Of a DNA stretch of 64,000 nt, positions 31,671 through 42,591 are shown piece by piece (positions within the stretch are counted from its first letter, which is position 1; each line of letters opens with the position of its first letter). This DNA is from Hexactinellida sp. DTS-2022 (lineage: Eukaryota; Porifera; Hexactinellida). The position numbers and the translations under genes were made by a program. A model generated the notes under the pieces. That model was not told the DNA's origin and searched no databases. It saw only the letters and a list, made by a program, of their open reading frames with translations. The stretch is taken from the NCBI GenBank assembly GCA_028753945.1, contig JAPNXP010000001.1, positions 6,748,501 through 6,812,500 of the forward strand, read 5' to 3'.

Positions 31671-32348
31671 ATTAATAAAAGGTATATAACGAGTGTCCCC
31701 ACCTACTCTAGCTATGGAGATAAGTTGTATGATTTGAAGGATGGTGTGGTCAGCGAATAGAACAACTACGATACTAAGCCTATAGGGCGCTATGTTAATC
31801 AACGAACAGAATATAGAAACAGGGTTAACAAATAACAAAATATATTTTGATATAACCTAAAGGAATTTGGGGGGTTTCTTTCAGAGTGATCTAAGTTAGT
31901 GTAAGTAGGCTAAAAACTGAAAATACAAGGGTGGGAGAACACATGCGTTGATGTAACAGGTAAATATAAATGGTACAGCATCTCCGAGCCAGTTTTAATA
32001 CAATATATAAACGGGGGTGCATACGATATAATTTTCACCGTACTTTCCGAATGGATGTACCGCAACGTTACGTAACGCTTTCAAGGGGGAGGGGAGGTTA
32101 ACCAATGTGTGATAGAGGATCTTTTTGTATTACAAAGAGGTGAAGAAAGCATGACATAGGAGGGGGTGTCTAATTTTCCTGGAATGTTGCGTTAGATAAC
32201 GTTTTATATAAATGTAGAGAAGTACGATACGTTCTGTCATAGTATTTTACACCTAAATTGCTAGAAAATATTTAGTTTCTCAGCCGATGCTGAATTTCTA
32301 CTGGAACATTAATTAACGTATAGTATAAGCTCAGAAAAGATAATACCA

Positions 32349-33248
32349 ATGAACGGAGACACCACGGATATTATAGCTGAGCAAACCCCTCACTTCTTGG
32401 AAGTTTTAAACAATATCCGAAGTGAGACGGATAAAGTGTCAGTTTTCGTAACCTCCCTCCACTCGGCTCTCAATGACGAGGGAGCGCTAGAGTGTCAGTC
32501 CGAAGGCATCAGTCTACTTTCCCTTAAGTCACACCTCCTCCTAGACTACGTCATCAACCTGGCTAAGCTTATTCTACACAAGTTGGAGGGTAAGCCCCTC
32601 TCCCTGCTGCACAGTGACGTCATCGAGCAAATGTTAAGGGAGCGGATAGTATTAGAGAAGATCAAGCCACTAGAAATGAAATCGAAATACCAAATAGACA
32701 AACTGGTTACCCTAGCAACAACGGGTTTTGAAAATATGCACCATCCACTTTCCTACAAACCGAACCCCTCTAACCTGATGCCACGAGAAGAAGGGCTCAG
32801 CTTGGGGAATGAGGGGGACGCCGGGGGCGTATACCGGCCGCCCAGGATATCCGCGGCCCCCGGGATTGTGGGTAGTGCTGGGGAGGTTAGGGGGGAGGGC
32901 AGGGACCGGGACAGGCGGCGGGCTCTGCAGAGTTCTCTGATCAGGGAGCTGAGAGAGGAGGTGGGGGACACGCCGCAGGAGATATCTGCCCGGGAGGACG
33001 CCAGGAGTGCGAGGGTAGCGGAGAGGGTGAGGGATCGGGAGAGGTATGAGGAAGATAACTTTATGAGACTAACCGTGAGCAAGAAACAGCGGAGACAGGA
33101 GAAGAGCACCAGATCCGAAATGGAGTCAATCATGGATTTCGGCAGAACTGAGTTCTCAGAAGACGGGAACCTAGAGGTGAGGGGACAGAAACCCAGGGGG
33201 GACAGGAAGAGAAAAGCATCAGGCAGAGCCAAGAGGAAGAAGCACTGA
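32349..33248 (+). CDS. NGDN: Neuroguidin (Sas10/Utp3/C1D family), intronless
   Basis: Nucleolar/small-subunit-processome protein that in vertebrates also binds eIF4E in neurons. 299 residues. Seen: the Sas10/Utp3/C1D domain at about residues 10-95 (GISLLSLKSHLLLDYVINLA), the family signature VLEKIKPLEMKSKYQIDKL, the PLSYKPNPSNLM motif (human PLRFKPHPSNMM), a low-complexity middle with YRPPRISA, RRALQSSLIRELREEVGDTP and YEEDNFMRLTVSKKQRR matching the conserved C-terminal half, and a Lys/Arg-rich tail suited to nucleolar targeting. Complete in one exon; AATAAA at 33274-33279. Convergent with cops8. Identification is secure. Confidence 0.94.
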   Translation: MNGDTTDIIAEQTPHFLEVLNNIRSETDKVSVFVTSLHSALNDEGALECQSEGISLLSLKSHLLLDYVINLAKLILHKLEGKPLSLLHSDVIEQMLRERIVLEKIKPLEMKSKYQIDKLVTLATTGFENMHHPLSYKPNPSNLMPREEGLSLGNEGDAGGVYRPPRISAAPGIVGSAGEVRGEGRDRDRRRALQSSLIRELREEVGDTPQEISAREDARSARVAERVRDRERYEEDNFMRLTVSKKQRRQEKSTRSEMESIMDFGRTEFSEDGNLEVRGQKPRGDRKRKASGRAKRKKH

Positions 33249-33273
33249 TTAGCCATATAATTATTAATTATAT

Positions 33274-33279
33274 AATAAA
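33274..33279 (+). terminator. Polyadenylation signal AATAAA of ngdn
   Basis: Hexamer 26 bp after the ngdn stop codon within the 233-bp gap to the convergent cops8. Confidence 0.55.
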
Positions 33280-33481
33280 TAGATAGTGGAATATTCTAGA
33301 AATGTGAATACAAATTAAATGCGTCATCTGGTATCGTTAGTTAAAATTACCATTATATAAGGTTATCGTATAATTCTAGCTCGTTTCTGTTGCAAGAAAT
33401 AAACAGAGCCTAGTTTTGCGAAATGTTAAACTGACTTAAGATAGATTCAATAACTCTACCAACATTCTATATGTACACAGC

Positions 33482-34066
33482 TCAGTTCTCTAAGAAAGAA
33501 ACGTAGTTAGAAAGGTGCTCTATAATTTCTTTCCCCTTGACCACGTCTTTCTGCTCCAGTAGCTTCGCTATAGGAGACACAACCCCTGTACCTTCATCCA
33601 TGGTCCAGCCTAATCTCCTTGAGATATCTCGAGCCTTCTCGGGACTCAGCCCAAGCAAGCTTCCCATATGCTCCAAATGAATAGCCGAATAGGACTTAGA
33701 AATGAGGACAACTTTCCTCTCAGTAACACATTCGGTAACCACGTCAATGAGTGTAGCGAAGTTGTCGGGCCAAGCCACCTCGGTTAGGCTCTGTCTGAAC
33801 CTGTTCATGTCCCTCTGCTTCAGGGCTATGCTCACATTCCATAGGTTACCAAGGACGGGGTTGTCCTTCTTGAAGCTGTCCGGAATACGAATCCATAGGA
33901 ACTTGGCGTGTTCCAGCTCGTCAATACACATATAGCATCCCAACATTATGACGTATATTTCTGGAGTCGCATAACCGGAGGGGTTGAGTATCTCCCCTTC
34001 TTCGCACTGCTGTAGCACCTCTCTGAACTGTCTCTTGCGGATAGCATCCTCCAGTAGCTCCATCAC
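33482..34066 (-). CDS. COPS8: COP9 signalosome subunit 8, intronless
   Basis: Smallest PCI subunit of the COP9 signalosome, which removes NEDD8 from cullins. 194 residues (human 209). Seen: helical repeat region with YVIMLGCYMCIDELEHAKFL and WIRIPDSFKKDNPVLGNLW (human [20 protein letters not shown]), the winged-helix part with YSAIHLEHMGSLLGLSPEKA, and the diagnostic last residues LSNYVSFLEN (human LTDYVAFLEN). The start MMELLEDAI is the first in frame. Intronless, where the human gene has several introns. Faces ngdn tail to tail. 34067-34459 upstream shows no feature. Confidence 0.93.
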   Translation of the reverse strand: MMELLEDAIRKRQFREVLQQCEEGEILNPSGYATPEIYVIMLGCYMCIDELEHAKFLWIRIPDSFKKDNPVLGNLWNVSIALKQRDMNRFRQSLTEVAWPDNFATLIDVVTECVTERKVVLISKSYSAIHLEHMGSLLGLSPEKARDISRRLGWTMDEGTGVVSPIAKLLEQKDVVKGKEIIEHLSNYVSFLEN

Positions 34067-34467
34067 CTACTATCTAGTGTTCCTTCTACTAATGAATTAC
34101 ATAATTAATTAAACGTGAAAAATAACCACTGGAATTCTTTGGATCAGAAAGTACAGTTGTCAAGGACTCGAGGCTTTAGTTTACAATTTACTAACCCAGT
34201 ATATATCTTCTCAATAATAAATGACATATTGATGAGAGTAATGTAACGAATTAATCAAAGTAGTATACAATGTAATTTCGGAAGTAATTTTAGTAAGATT
34301 AAATCACCAATCCTCAATTAGTGCAGTGAGGCAGCAGTAAGTTATATTTTTGTTAACTCCTGGCGCAGATTAAAGGTGAAATTTATAAAATTTGTAGAGA
34401 CATGCAATACAATAAAAAATTTAATGTGACAAAATTGTGTGACGACTGAATCTAAATTGGGTCCAAC

Positions 34468-34816
34468 CAGACATGGGGTCAAGCCCTTTCAAAAGGGCTT
34501 AAGTCCAAGCCCATCCCTTATCAGAAGGGCTTAAGCCCAAGCCCTTTTTGAAAAAGGGCTTAAGTCCAAGCTCAAGCCCTTAACAAAGCGCTTAAGTTCG
34601 GACTTAAGTCCTTTACTCTATTTATTTAGAAATCCATACCTTATTTTAATGAATAAGTGCCTTGAAAAGGCTTGAAGCTCATCTATAAAGGGCTTAAGTC
34701 CAAGTCCGGACTTAAGCCCTTTTATTAAAGGAGGACTTAAGTCCGGATTTAAGCCCTCTCAAAAATGGGCTTAAGTCCAAAGGGCTTAAGCCCTTTGGAG
34801 CTTGGCCCCATGCCTG
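34468..34816. mobile_element. AAGGGCTTAAGTCC-filled hAT MITE
   Basis: CAGACATGGGGTCAAGCCC .. AGCTTGGCCCCATGCCTG, flanked by GGTCCAAC / GTTCCAAC. The interior is almost entirely AAGGGCTTAAGTCCAAGCCC words, each itself partly palindromic. Confidence 0.8.
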
Positions 34817-34913
34817 GTTCCAACGCACGTCATAATCCCATAAATAGTTTATGTGTTATGTAATGTTGTCCTGTGATCTAAAATTGTGGGCGAATTAGAG
34901 AGTTTTCCCAAAT

Positions 34914-35228
34914 ACAGTCGACTCCGCTTAATAGTCACCTCGGGACCAACCAAAATGTAATTCCGTCCTATCATACTAGACTCCTTTAAATAAGAACTGT
35001 AGGCGCTCATTCTCGGGTCCTGGAACTTGGGTCCATTAGTATTTCGTAATCGGTTAAAGTTAGACACATAAAATGTATTATTGTCGTATAGGAAGTCATA
35101 GTTAAAGAGTACAACGGACATATTGGATTATCGAAAATATTTGTGGAATGTGAGTTATGCGGATTTCACACCTTCCATATATGGTAATATTAATAAAACC
35201 ACGACAACAGTTAAAGTTAGGCATATTT
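34914..35228. repeat. Solo inverted-repeat end of the P-like element
   Basis: From about 34980 it matches the left end of the P-like transposon at 55424 (ACTCCTTTAAATAAG, GGCGCTCATTCTCGGGTCCT, ATTGTCGTATAGGAAGTCAT, CCACGACAACAGTTAAAG). A pogo-like start (ACAGTCGACTCCGCTTAATA) lies just before it. Confidence 0.7.
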
Positions 35229-35349
35229 AAATATAGAAATTACTTATATAGAGCTCAGCTCTAGTAGAGTTCAGTTTTTCAATATGTGTATTCAGGCACT
35301 GAGAAAGGTCAGTTTTTCCCAAGCTTTGAAATTGACCTTTAGAAAGGAA

Positions 35350-35740
35350 AAAATTCAAAATTGCAGCCTGTGCCGACGCATGTTCCTTTGGTGGCACTAT
35401 ATTCTGTTGGTGGTTTATTGATAGTGCCTCCAAAGGAACATTCTGTCGGCACAGCTGCAATTTTGGATTTTTTTCCGCCAAGTCATCAACGTCTCAAGGT
35501 GTCAAGAACCATTTGTTAATTGGTCCGAGTCACAAGGAACGGTAGATAAATTTGAAGTTTGTTTCTATCATAAACCATCTTGAGTTTAATGCCATTCATT
35601 CAATATGTATTGCTAATAAATTATATTATTAGTTATATATTTTAGCAATGTTATCCACGGTGAGTTGAGTAAAGTCAACAAATTTCATATGTAATTTAAT
35701 TTAATTTAATCCATTGTATAGTAATTAACTACTTAGCTAG
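35350..35740 (-). repeat. Shortened hairpin-ended repeat
   Basis: Hairpin at 35350-35470 followed by GCCAAGTCATCAACG, CAAGGTGTCAAG, TTAGCAATGTTATCCACGGT and CCATTGTATAG, all landmarks of the full copies but with large internal deletions. Confidence 0.7.
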
Positions 35741-35779
35741 TAAGTAGTTAACATTGCGACACTACTATTCTATAGTATC

Positions 35780-36420
35780 GCTAGGGGATTCATTGTGAGG
35801 ATAGCTGATGCAAATGCATGAGCTGCATCAGATCGAGTCGTCGCATCCTCATCCCCTGTACTTCTCTTGTAGTATCTTTGGAAGGTTTGAGTGTTGGACC
35901 AGTCGGCCACTTACAATATTGTGTCTGTTGGTATCCCTGCCATAGCGGCTCTAGAGGTAGATGCTGATAGCTGATCTCGTGGAATGTGCCTTGAATACGC
36001 TAGTATCGATTCCTGCAAGACTGAGGGCCTCCTTTATCCACCTCCCCACCGTGGTTGGGGATATAGGTTTGTGAGGTTTGACTACAAGAAGGGTGCTGTT
36101 TTTCCTTAAAATCCTTCTGTTCGAGACAGATACAAGTTAAGTGTGGTAACGGGACAAATGTTAAGATTGTCTGGGAAGGCATGAATGTATACCGGGGCGG
36201 TTTCATTGATATTTGCTTCCACGTTTTGGTTCGAGATATGTGGCAGATAATTTTATCTGCATATATCTCCATGTGAGAGGTGTCCAAAGCAGTTAGCTCT
36301 GAGCATCTGGAAGCTGTCGTTAGGGAAAGGAGTAACCGTTTTTGGGATAGGTTTTTAAGGATAGAGCATGGTAGTTGTTCCAGGTAATCGAGTAGTAAAC
36401 GTACGTCCCATGTATTATAT
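35780..36420 (-). pseudogene. DIRS-like tyrosine recombinase remnant
   Basis: Translating minus in two frames gives HKPISPTTVGRWIKEALSLA, then AGIDTSVFKAHSTRSA, then after a frame change SRAAMAGIPTDTI and VADWSNTQTFQRYYKR. This is the C-terminal half of a phage-integrase-type recombinase as in DIRS/Ngaro retroelements, including the HxxR box (AHSTR) and the tyrosine region (FQRYYKR). Stops and a frame shift show decay. No reverse transcriptase or split repeats are visible nearby. 36421-37209 holds an open frame at 36474-36818 with no similarity I can name, and otherwise AT-rich DNA. Confidence 0.75.
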
Positions 36421-37209
36421 TAGTATATATCGAGGTTTTTTGGGTGCAATATTGTTCATTCCCTTGAGCAGGCGTGATCAATAGCTCTTTTTCCAATTTT
36501 TCTTGTTACAGTCTGCGCAGTAATCTTCGCCATATTTGGGGACACGTTAATCACAATAGCGATATCCATACAAAGCCTGCCATTACAGCTCATATATTTG
36601 ACATCTCCACCATACTTAGGACCATTATCACGAATTTTCTAATACAAATAACCTTCATGGATTACTGCTCGTTTCCCTTTTATCGTCTCGGCGAACATGC
36701 AAACCAGCAAGCAAGAAATACTTTAATTGCCTATACTATCAATTTATACGAAATAACCATCGGTGAAGACCCAGTAGGTGACCAAGGTAACTATTCACCA
36801 TTGAATATTTGTTTTTAAGCGTTATATATAAAATGTTATGTGTAAACAAGTTCCCATTTCGTCAACGTTGACGAAATTGGAATTGACGAAATAGGAAATA
36901 GACAAAATTGGAATTGATTAAGTATATTCTTCCACACAATGTTAAGGTTTCATTGAGATTAGTCTGGTTTTGTCCACTGTCCGTCCAAAACTGGTTTTGG
37001 ACTGGACAAAAACCCAACCCTGCCTATCAAGATATAAACTGCAATGCTTATATGGATATATAGTTACTGTGTTCTTATAACCGCTATAATATGTTTTGAT
37101 AGAAATAATATGGAATATAATAATATAAAATGAATAATCTAATATACTACACTATAAATGATCTATTTCACACCTATGTATAATCAACATGTACAATCTC
37201 TTAACTGTC

Positions 37210-38256
37210 TCACCAGAGAATGGCGTCAGCTAAGCTATAAGTGAGTATAGCCCGCCTCTCGGGATCAGTGAGGATGACCTCTCCACTTCTCTCGACACAC
37301 ACGTCCCATGGCTTGTGGAAGGAAGTGTTTGTGTCTCTGGGGTACACGAAGCAGGTGGTCAGGTTGTGGTGGAAACAGTAGAGGGCCCCGGCTCCTCCCC
37401 CACACACGATAACGTCCCCGTTGGGCGTCACTGCTAGTCTCGAGGCATCCTTGAGCTCGCCCGCGCAGAAGCTGACCCTGGGCTCCCCACTCAGGCTGTA
37501 CACAGCAACAGAGGTTAAGCCGGAGTGCAGCACGAACAGCTCGCTGTTAGGGCCAACACATACAGACCGAGGCTTCCTCAGACCGCCTGGCTTATTATCG
37601 TACCAACCGATGAAGTGTGAGTGGGTGCTATTCCGCAGAACCTGTACCCGTGAGTTGTCCCTCTCACACACGAATAGTTGTTCCCCATGAGAACAGAGGT
37701 CGCTCGGTCCGAGGAACTGGTCCCTCCCCCTCCCGCTAGCTCCCAGTGTCTTCTCATACTTCCCGTCTCGGCTAAGCACGTAGAGAATGTCCTTATTGAA
37801 AATAGAAACTATAATCTTATCCTTGAGTCTAGCCACACCCCCGATTTCGAAATCGGTTGACAGAGCGGGCCGGCATCCGAAAGACTTCGTGACCCTATCT
37901 TGCTTGGAGCTGACGAGACTGAATGTCTTCTCCGAGTCATCTGTTACCACCAGAAGCTCCTGAGAGCCCTCCCCCTGCTGAGAGTGCAGACAGATCGGCC
38001 GCGAGGAGAACAGCGTCTCTCTGGAGGGTTGCAGGGCAGACTTCGCATCCAGCACGAGTCTTCCCAGATGCCGCAGTATCTGGAGAATTGATTTATCAAA
38101 CGTTATTCGGCACTGGACCCGATCGTCCAAGTCTGTGGACTCCGCGAGTCTTCTCTCAATCCGATCCAACTCCTCCATCAGCTCCTGTTTCCTCTTCAGC
38201 AACACTTCCAACGCCTCTTCAAAATGCTTTGTTAGGGACTCTCGGAGCTTGTTCAT
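37210..38256 (-). CDS. Coiled-coil protein with NHL-type beta-propeller (TRIM-NHL-like, no RING)
   Basis: 348 residues. Residues 1-45 are a charged heptad-rich coiled coil (FEEALEVLLKRKQELMEELD). From about residue 85 there are propeller blades of NHL type: KDKIIVSIFNKDILYVLSRD, GPSDLCSHGEQLFVCERDNS, RVQVLRNS, KPRSVCVGPNSELFVLHSG, ASRLAVTPNGDVIVCGGG and KPWDVCVERSGEVILTDPER. This is the C-terminal plan of TRIM-NHL proteins, but no RING or B-box is seen. A TTTCAG acceptor-like site lies 5 bp before the first ATG, so this may be the last exon of a longer gene, or a short lineage-specific form. I saw no RING/B-box exon up to 64 kb on this strand. 38257-38453 shows nothing. Confidence 0.75.
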   Translation of the reverse strand: MNKLRESLTKHFEEALEVLLKRKQELMEELDRIERRLAESTDLDDRVQCRITFDKSILQILRHLGRLVLDAKSALQPSRETLFSSRPICLHSQQGEGSQELLVVTDDSEKTFSLVSSKQDRVTKSFGCRPALSTDFEIGGVARLKDKIIVSIFNKDILYVLSRDGKYEKTLGASGRGRDQFLGPSDLCSHGEQLFVCERDNSRVQVLRNSTHSHFIGWYDNKPGGLRKPRSVCVGPNSELFVLHSGLTSVAVYSLSGEPRVSFCAGELKDASRLAVTPNGDVIVCGGGAGALYCFHHNLTTCFVYPRDTNTSFHKPWDVCVERSGEVILTDPERRAILTYSLADAILW

Positions 38257-38453
38257 TCTCTCTGAAACATTAGATAATTATTAAACTTACTCAATTCAGT
38301 ATGCTGCTATTTGGGACCCAAGTATGTCAAATAACTAATTGATTATAATTCGTTTGATTATTATTAATTCGCTGCATCATCAATATGTCATTTATTATGC
38401 AGAAGATATAGGTACGTATAAATAGTTGAATTACTTTGGATTGCCAGTCAACT

Positions 38454-38965
38454 CGTACCTATTTCAACTCGTCCCAGTCCCAGTCAACTCGGACCTGGTC
38501 AACTCGCCCCAAATATCAACTCTTCCCAAATACCAACTTGTATTTGTACTATGTCTTGGTCAACAGGGGCTTCTCTTAGTTAACCAAATTGTTTCTCATC
38601 ATTAAATAAAAACGATCTCATTATTTATTAATCAAATGGGGAATAAGTTGATGAACAAGGTTGTTAAAGAATAGTGAATACGTACGTGTAAGAGTTGCCT
38701 AAAATACTGGGACGAGTTGACCCAAAAAAATATAGGAGTTGCCCAAAATAAGAGGTACGAGTTGACAAAAAATAGATACGAGTTGCCCGAAATAAGAGGT
38801 ACGAGTTGACCAAAAGAATTGGTACGAGTTGACCAAAAATAAAGACCATTAGTGCCTAAAATAGGCACGAGTTGACTAAAAATACTAGGGACGAGTTGAC
38901 CTAAAAAATAGGTACGAGTTGACCAAATAATTATGGACGAGTTGAAATAGGTACGAGTTGACTGG
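38454..38965. mobile_element. GTACGAGTTGACC-filled TIR element
   Basis: CCAGTCAACTCGTACCTATT .. AATAGGTACGAGTTGACTGG. The interior consists of tandem GGTACGAGTTGACCAAAAAT words. No 8-bp duplication found. Confidence 0.7.
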
Positions 38966-39066
38966 CTCCCGTAAATCTAACATGCCGAAGTACTGTTTTC
39001 ATTTCCAGGGGATCCTTACCCATAAATAAAGGGTAGTAATTCTGTCATGTGAGGTAGTAAATCTGT

Positions 39067-39302
39067 GTCTCGGATCAATTTTTTCGGGGCCCAATTTTCC
39101 AGTGACATGCTTATTCATAATTTTTTTGGTCCCAATATGGCGAAAAATTGCCTAGGCTAAAATTCAAGTAAATTCGGTAACTAAATAAACACAAACCTCA
39201 GAGGGACCAATTTTCCACAGAAAGACCAAATTTCCATGAATTTTTGGTCCCCCCGGACCAATTTACCAAGGGGACCAAAATTTCCGTGACAGAACAACCA
39301 TG
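39067..39302. repeat. GGACCAAAATTTCC-type repeat, interrupted
   Basis: CGGATCAATTTTTTCGGGGC .. TTTCCGTGACAG with GGACCAA words; continues after the hAT element at 40612-40680. Related copies at 44575-44945 (inverted) and 54442-55095. Confidence 0.65.
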
Positions 39303-39310
39303 GTCTAGAG

Positions 39311-40611
39311 CAGGGGTGGGCAAACTTTTTAGGCCGCGGGCCAAAATGGATAAATGTCATAGTGTTGCGGGCCTGAGAGTGAACACTTCCTATTTAACAC
39401 ATTTTTTATTTTATTTGCAGTAGCATTAATGGGAAATAAACTATGATACTGATGAAGTATAAACTAATTTAATGACATATTAGGAAGTATAAAGAACTAT
39501 GGGAGTTGTGCAGTTGATCCTGCGTTTTTATTAGTTTATCAAAATTTGGTTCTCTGGCTAAAGTAGCAATACACATAAGTGAGAAAGGTATTCATCTAAC
39601 ATTACTGATCTTGACATATTTTTGATAAACTTTATCATACCTACCAATCGTACAGGGATCCCTGTACAGTAAAAGAATTTTAACAATTTGGCCATTCTGT
39701 ACAGGCGTACAGGGATTTATTCCATGAATATTGGGATTTTAGTTTACTAATTATGAGTAAATAATGCCTAAAAATGTCTGCAGATGTGATAGTATATTCT
39801 GCTATGCATTCTGCATTGACTACATAAAGGCTCAATGTTGTTTCTATATTTATTCATGTGCATAGTAATTCCTTGGACGAGCGAGCGCAGCGAGCGAGAT
39901 ATTTTTTGGGAGGTGTACAGGGATTTTGGCCAATGTACAGGGATATGATTCAAATAGGTTGGCACATAGGCGGAGAGTTAGGGGTGGCTGGGGTGGCGCG
40001 CCACTCCAGATTTTGAACCAGGATGTCGGGCTATAGTCGCGCCACCCCAGATTTTATAAATATTTCTGGCTTTGCTACTACATTTCTTAACGATATGTAC
40101 ATATTAGTCATAATAAATATTCGATGCGATTATTTTTGAATTATTGTATACCTCTATTTGTGACCCAATGCATTGAAGCCATCTGACCTGTTAAATGTTA
40201 AGTACACCACAACTGTGAAGTAAACCATTACTGTCAAGTACATATAACATGTGTTGTCAGTGTTGAACCTATATATAATTAACTAATCGTGCAGTAGCAT
40301 ATGATTTCGCTCTTCTAGTAGGTTTTTGACATTCAAAACAGTTTTTCCTGATTTAAGGATGGATGGGAAATTATTATTACTGTAAATGTATTCCTATTCT
40401 GATCAATTCTAAATTTAACTCGAAACATATATCGTACTCGCCACCCCTGATTTTAAGGATTTTATGCAAAATTCTCCGCCAATGGGTTGGCAGGTATGCT
40501 TTATGTGGCCTAGACTACCAAAAATATGGACTTCTGTTGAGGTCAAGCGGGCCGGTTAAATATCGTAGGCGGGCCGGATCCGGCCCGCGGGCCGTAGTTT
40601 GCCCACCCCTG
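39311..40611. mobile_element. 1.3-kb hAT element
   Basis: CAGGGGTGGGCAAACTTTTT .. TAGTTTGCCCACCCCTG with GTCTAGAG duplicated at 39303-39310 and 40612-40619. Subterminal GGCCGCGGGCC and CCGGCCCGCGGGCC are complementary. Contains a nested element and CTGTACAGGGAT words; no transposase. Confidence 0.85.
39965..40484. mobile_element. Nested hAT-type element
   Basis: CATAGGCGGAGAGTTAGGGG .. AATTCTCCGCCAATG with GGTTGGCA duplicated at 39957-39964 and 40485-40492, inside the 1.3-kb element. Confidence 0.8.
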
Positions 40612-40969
40612 GTCTAGAGGTAGTATTGTCATTGGAAAATTGATCCGGTGGACCAAAACACAGTGGGAATCTAGGTGGAAATAGGATAAAATTATCATTC
40701 TCTTGAAACTTGAATTGTGGTTACCACTGAATTCAGAATATCAAATAACCTAGAATGCATAATATCATTCTGACCTAAGAAATATTTTGGTTGTTATGAC
40801 TATTCAAAGTATTAGAATTTTGACAATCGGAATTTCTATTTTGTGGTTAAAGAAAGTTATTATGCTTCATTGCAGATTTTGAGAACACTGTTCTTGAGGT
40901 GGTAATTACACCCTTGATTTTTCGACACCCGACGACCTAATGTTTTGATTGCATATTTGGATACTACTA

Positions 40970-41905
40970 ATAGTTAGGGAATTTTACCTCAAATTATAGG
41001 TAAACCTTGAAAAAAATTGTTACCAAACAATTTCTACACTAGAGTCTTCTTCTGGACCCAAATAAACATAGAAAAAAAGTTGCAAGCCCAAACCCGTGAG
41101 GAAAATTTTTTACACGGGTTGCGGTTTCTGATTTTCCATAGTAAATCGCCGACATTTCCGGAGCTAACTTTCTCAAATCAGCTCCAATCAAATTATTATC
41201 AGCATATTGGTACTCTGCGTTGAATTTCCAGCAATTTGATATATCACATGTCCATATTTGGAAGAATTTTTCCATAGCAACGCTGGAATGTCTTAGGAAT
41301 GTGTAAAAATTCCATTATCAAATTGTGTTCCCACTTAATCAAGTGACCCCTCATTCGACTCCATTCAGCTACCTGAGTAAAATTATACACATACTGACAC
41401 TCTAAAACGTGATTTTATAAAATTATTCGAGATTTTAGAGATTAACTGTAAATCTCGAATAATTTTTTAGAATCACATTTTAGAGTGTCGGTATGTGTAT
41501 AATTTTACTCAGGTAGCTGAATGGAGTCGAATGAGGGGTCACTTGATTAAGTGGGAACACAATTTGATAATGGAATTTTTACACATTCCTAAGACATTCC
41601 AGCGTTGCTATGGAAAAATTCTTCCAAATATGGACATGTGATATATCAAATTGCTGGAAATTCAACGCAGAGTACCAATATGCTGATAATAATTTGATTG
41701 GAGCTGATTTGAGAAAGTTAGCTCCAGAAATGTCGGCGATTTACTATGGAAAATCAGAAACCGCAACCCGTGTAAAAAATTTTCCTCACGGGTTTGGGCT
41801 TGCAACTTTTTTTCTATGTATATTTGGGTCCAGAAGAAGACTCTAGTGTAGAAATTGTTTGGTAACAATTTTTTTCAAGGTTTTGAGTTAAAATTCCCTA
41901 ACTAT
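40970..41905. mobile_element. Long near-perfect palindrome (about 936 bp)
   Basis: Arms of about 450 bp from ATAGTTAGGGAATTTTA to its complement, centre near 41443. One arm differs by a few substitutions and an 11-bp insertion near the edge. The mirrored 68-78 codon frames are by-products. Shares arm words with 9777-10432. 41906-42591 to the right shows nothing I can name. Confidence 0.8.
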
Positions 41906-42591
41906 AAGTATTCTAAGATATCACTACAAATATTAGAGTTCTATTATATATTAATCCATAGTTATGAACTATGTAAGTCTCAATACAGTACTAATCCATA
42001 CTAGCCAAGAATTGAATTTTGAACTTTTATTCATTTTTTAGCCCGAAACACGTCAATTATATATTATACCTGAGTCGACTCTCGAGGTTTTCAACTGCAT
42101 CAGAATTTCAAAATTCCTCCGTCTTCCCCAACTTATTGTCATTTTTGTGAAATTGGTCCAAAGAATTGCCAAAAATCTCAATAAAAGTGTCCTAATTGAA
42201 TATTTTTGTATTATAATGCCAAACTGCCGCGGTTGAAACCCTGCATCTACGTTTCCTGATCATTTTAAAAAAAGATTCGACCTTCCAAGATAAAAATTCA
42301 GTTTTTGTATTCATTCTCCCAGATTCACTTTTTCAGAAAAAACAATTTTGAAAAATGGGCCATATATGGAAGTCGACGTCATATGTTTGTAAAATTGTCA
42401 TCTTTTGATGAAAATTTGGGGGAAAAATCATGGGAGTCAATCAGTATATCATACAGGGTATTCCTGGTAAGAAATATCGTCATAAATTTTCTCAATTATT
42501 TTCCAGGAAAAGCAAGGTCGTAAAACCTTGAGAACGACTTTTTGGATATTCTGATCTACGTATATGGTTTAATTAAATATATTGGATATCC

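Noticed and set aside
32753..33256. 167-codon minus-strand frame opposite ngdn.
   Set aside because: Antisense shadow of the ngdn low-complexity region.
36474..36818. 114-codon open frame between the DIRS remnant and the NHL gene.
   Set aside because: No recognised domain, ordinary AT-rich composition, no splice or promoter support.
41039..41868. Mirrored 68-78 codon frames.
   Set aside because: Again palindrome arms, without family similarity.
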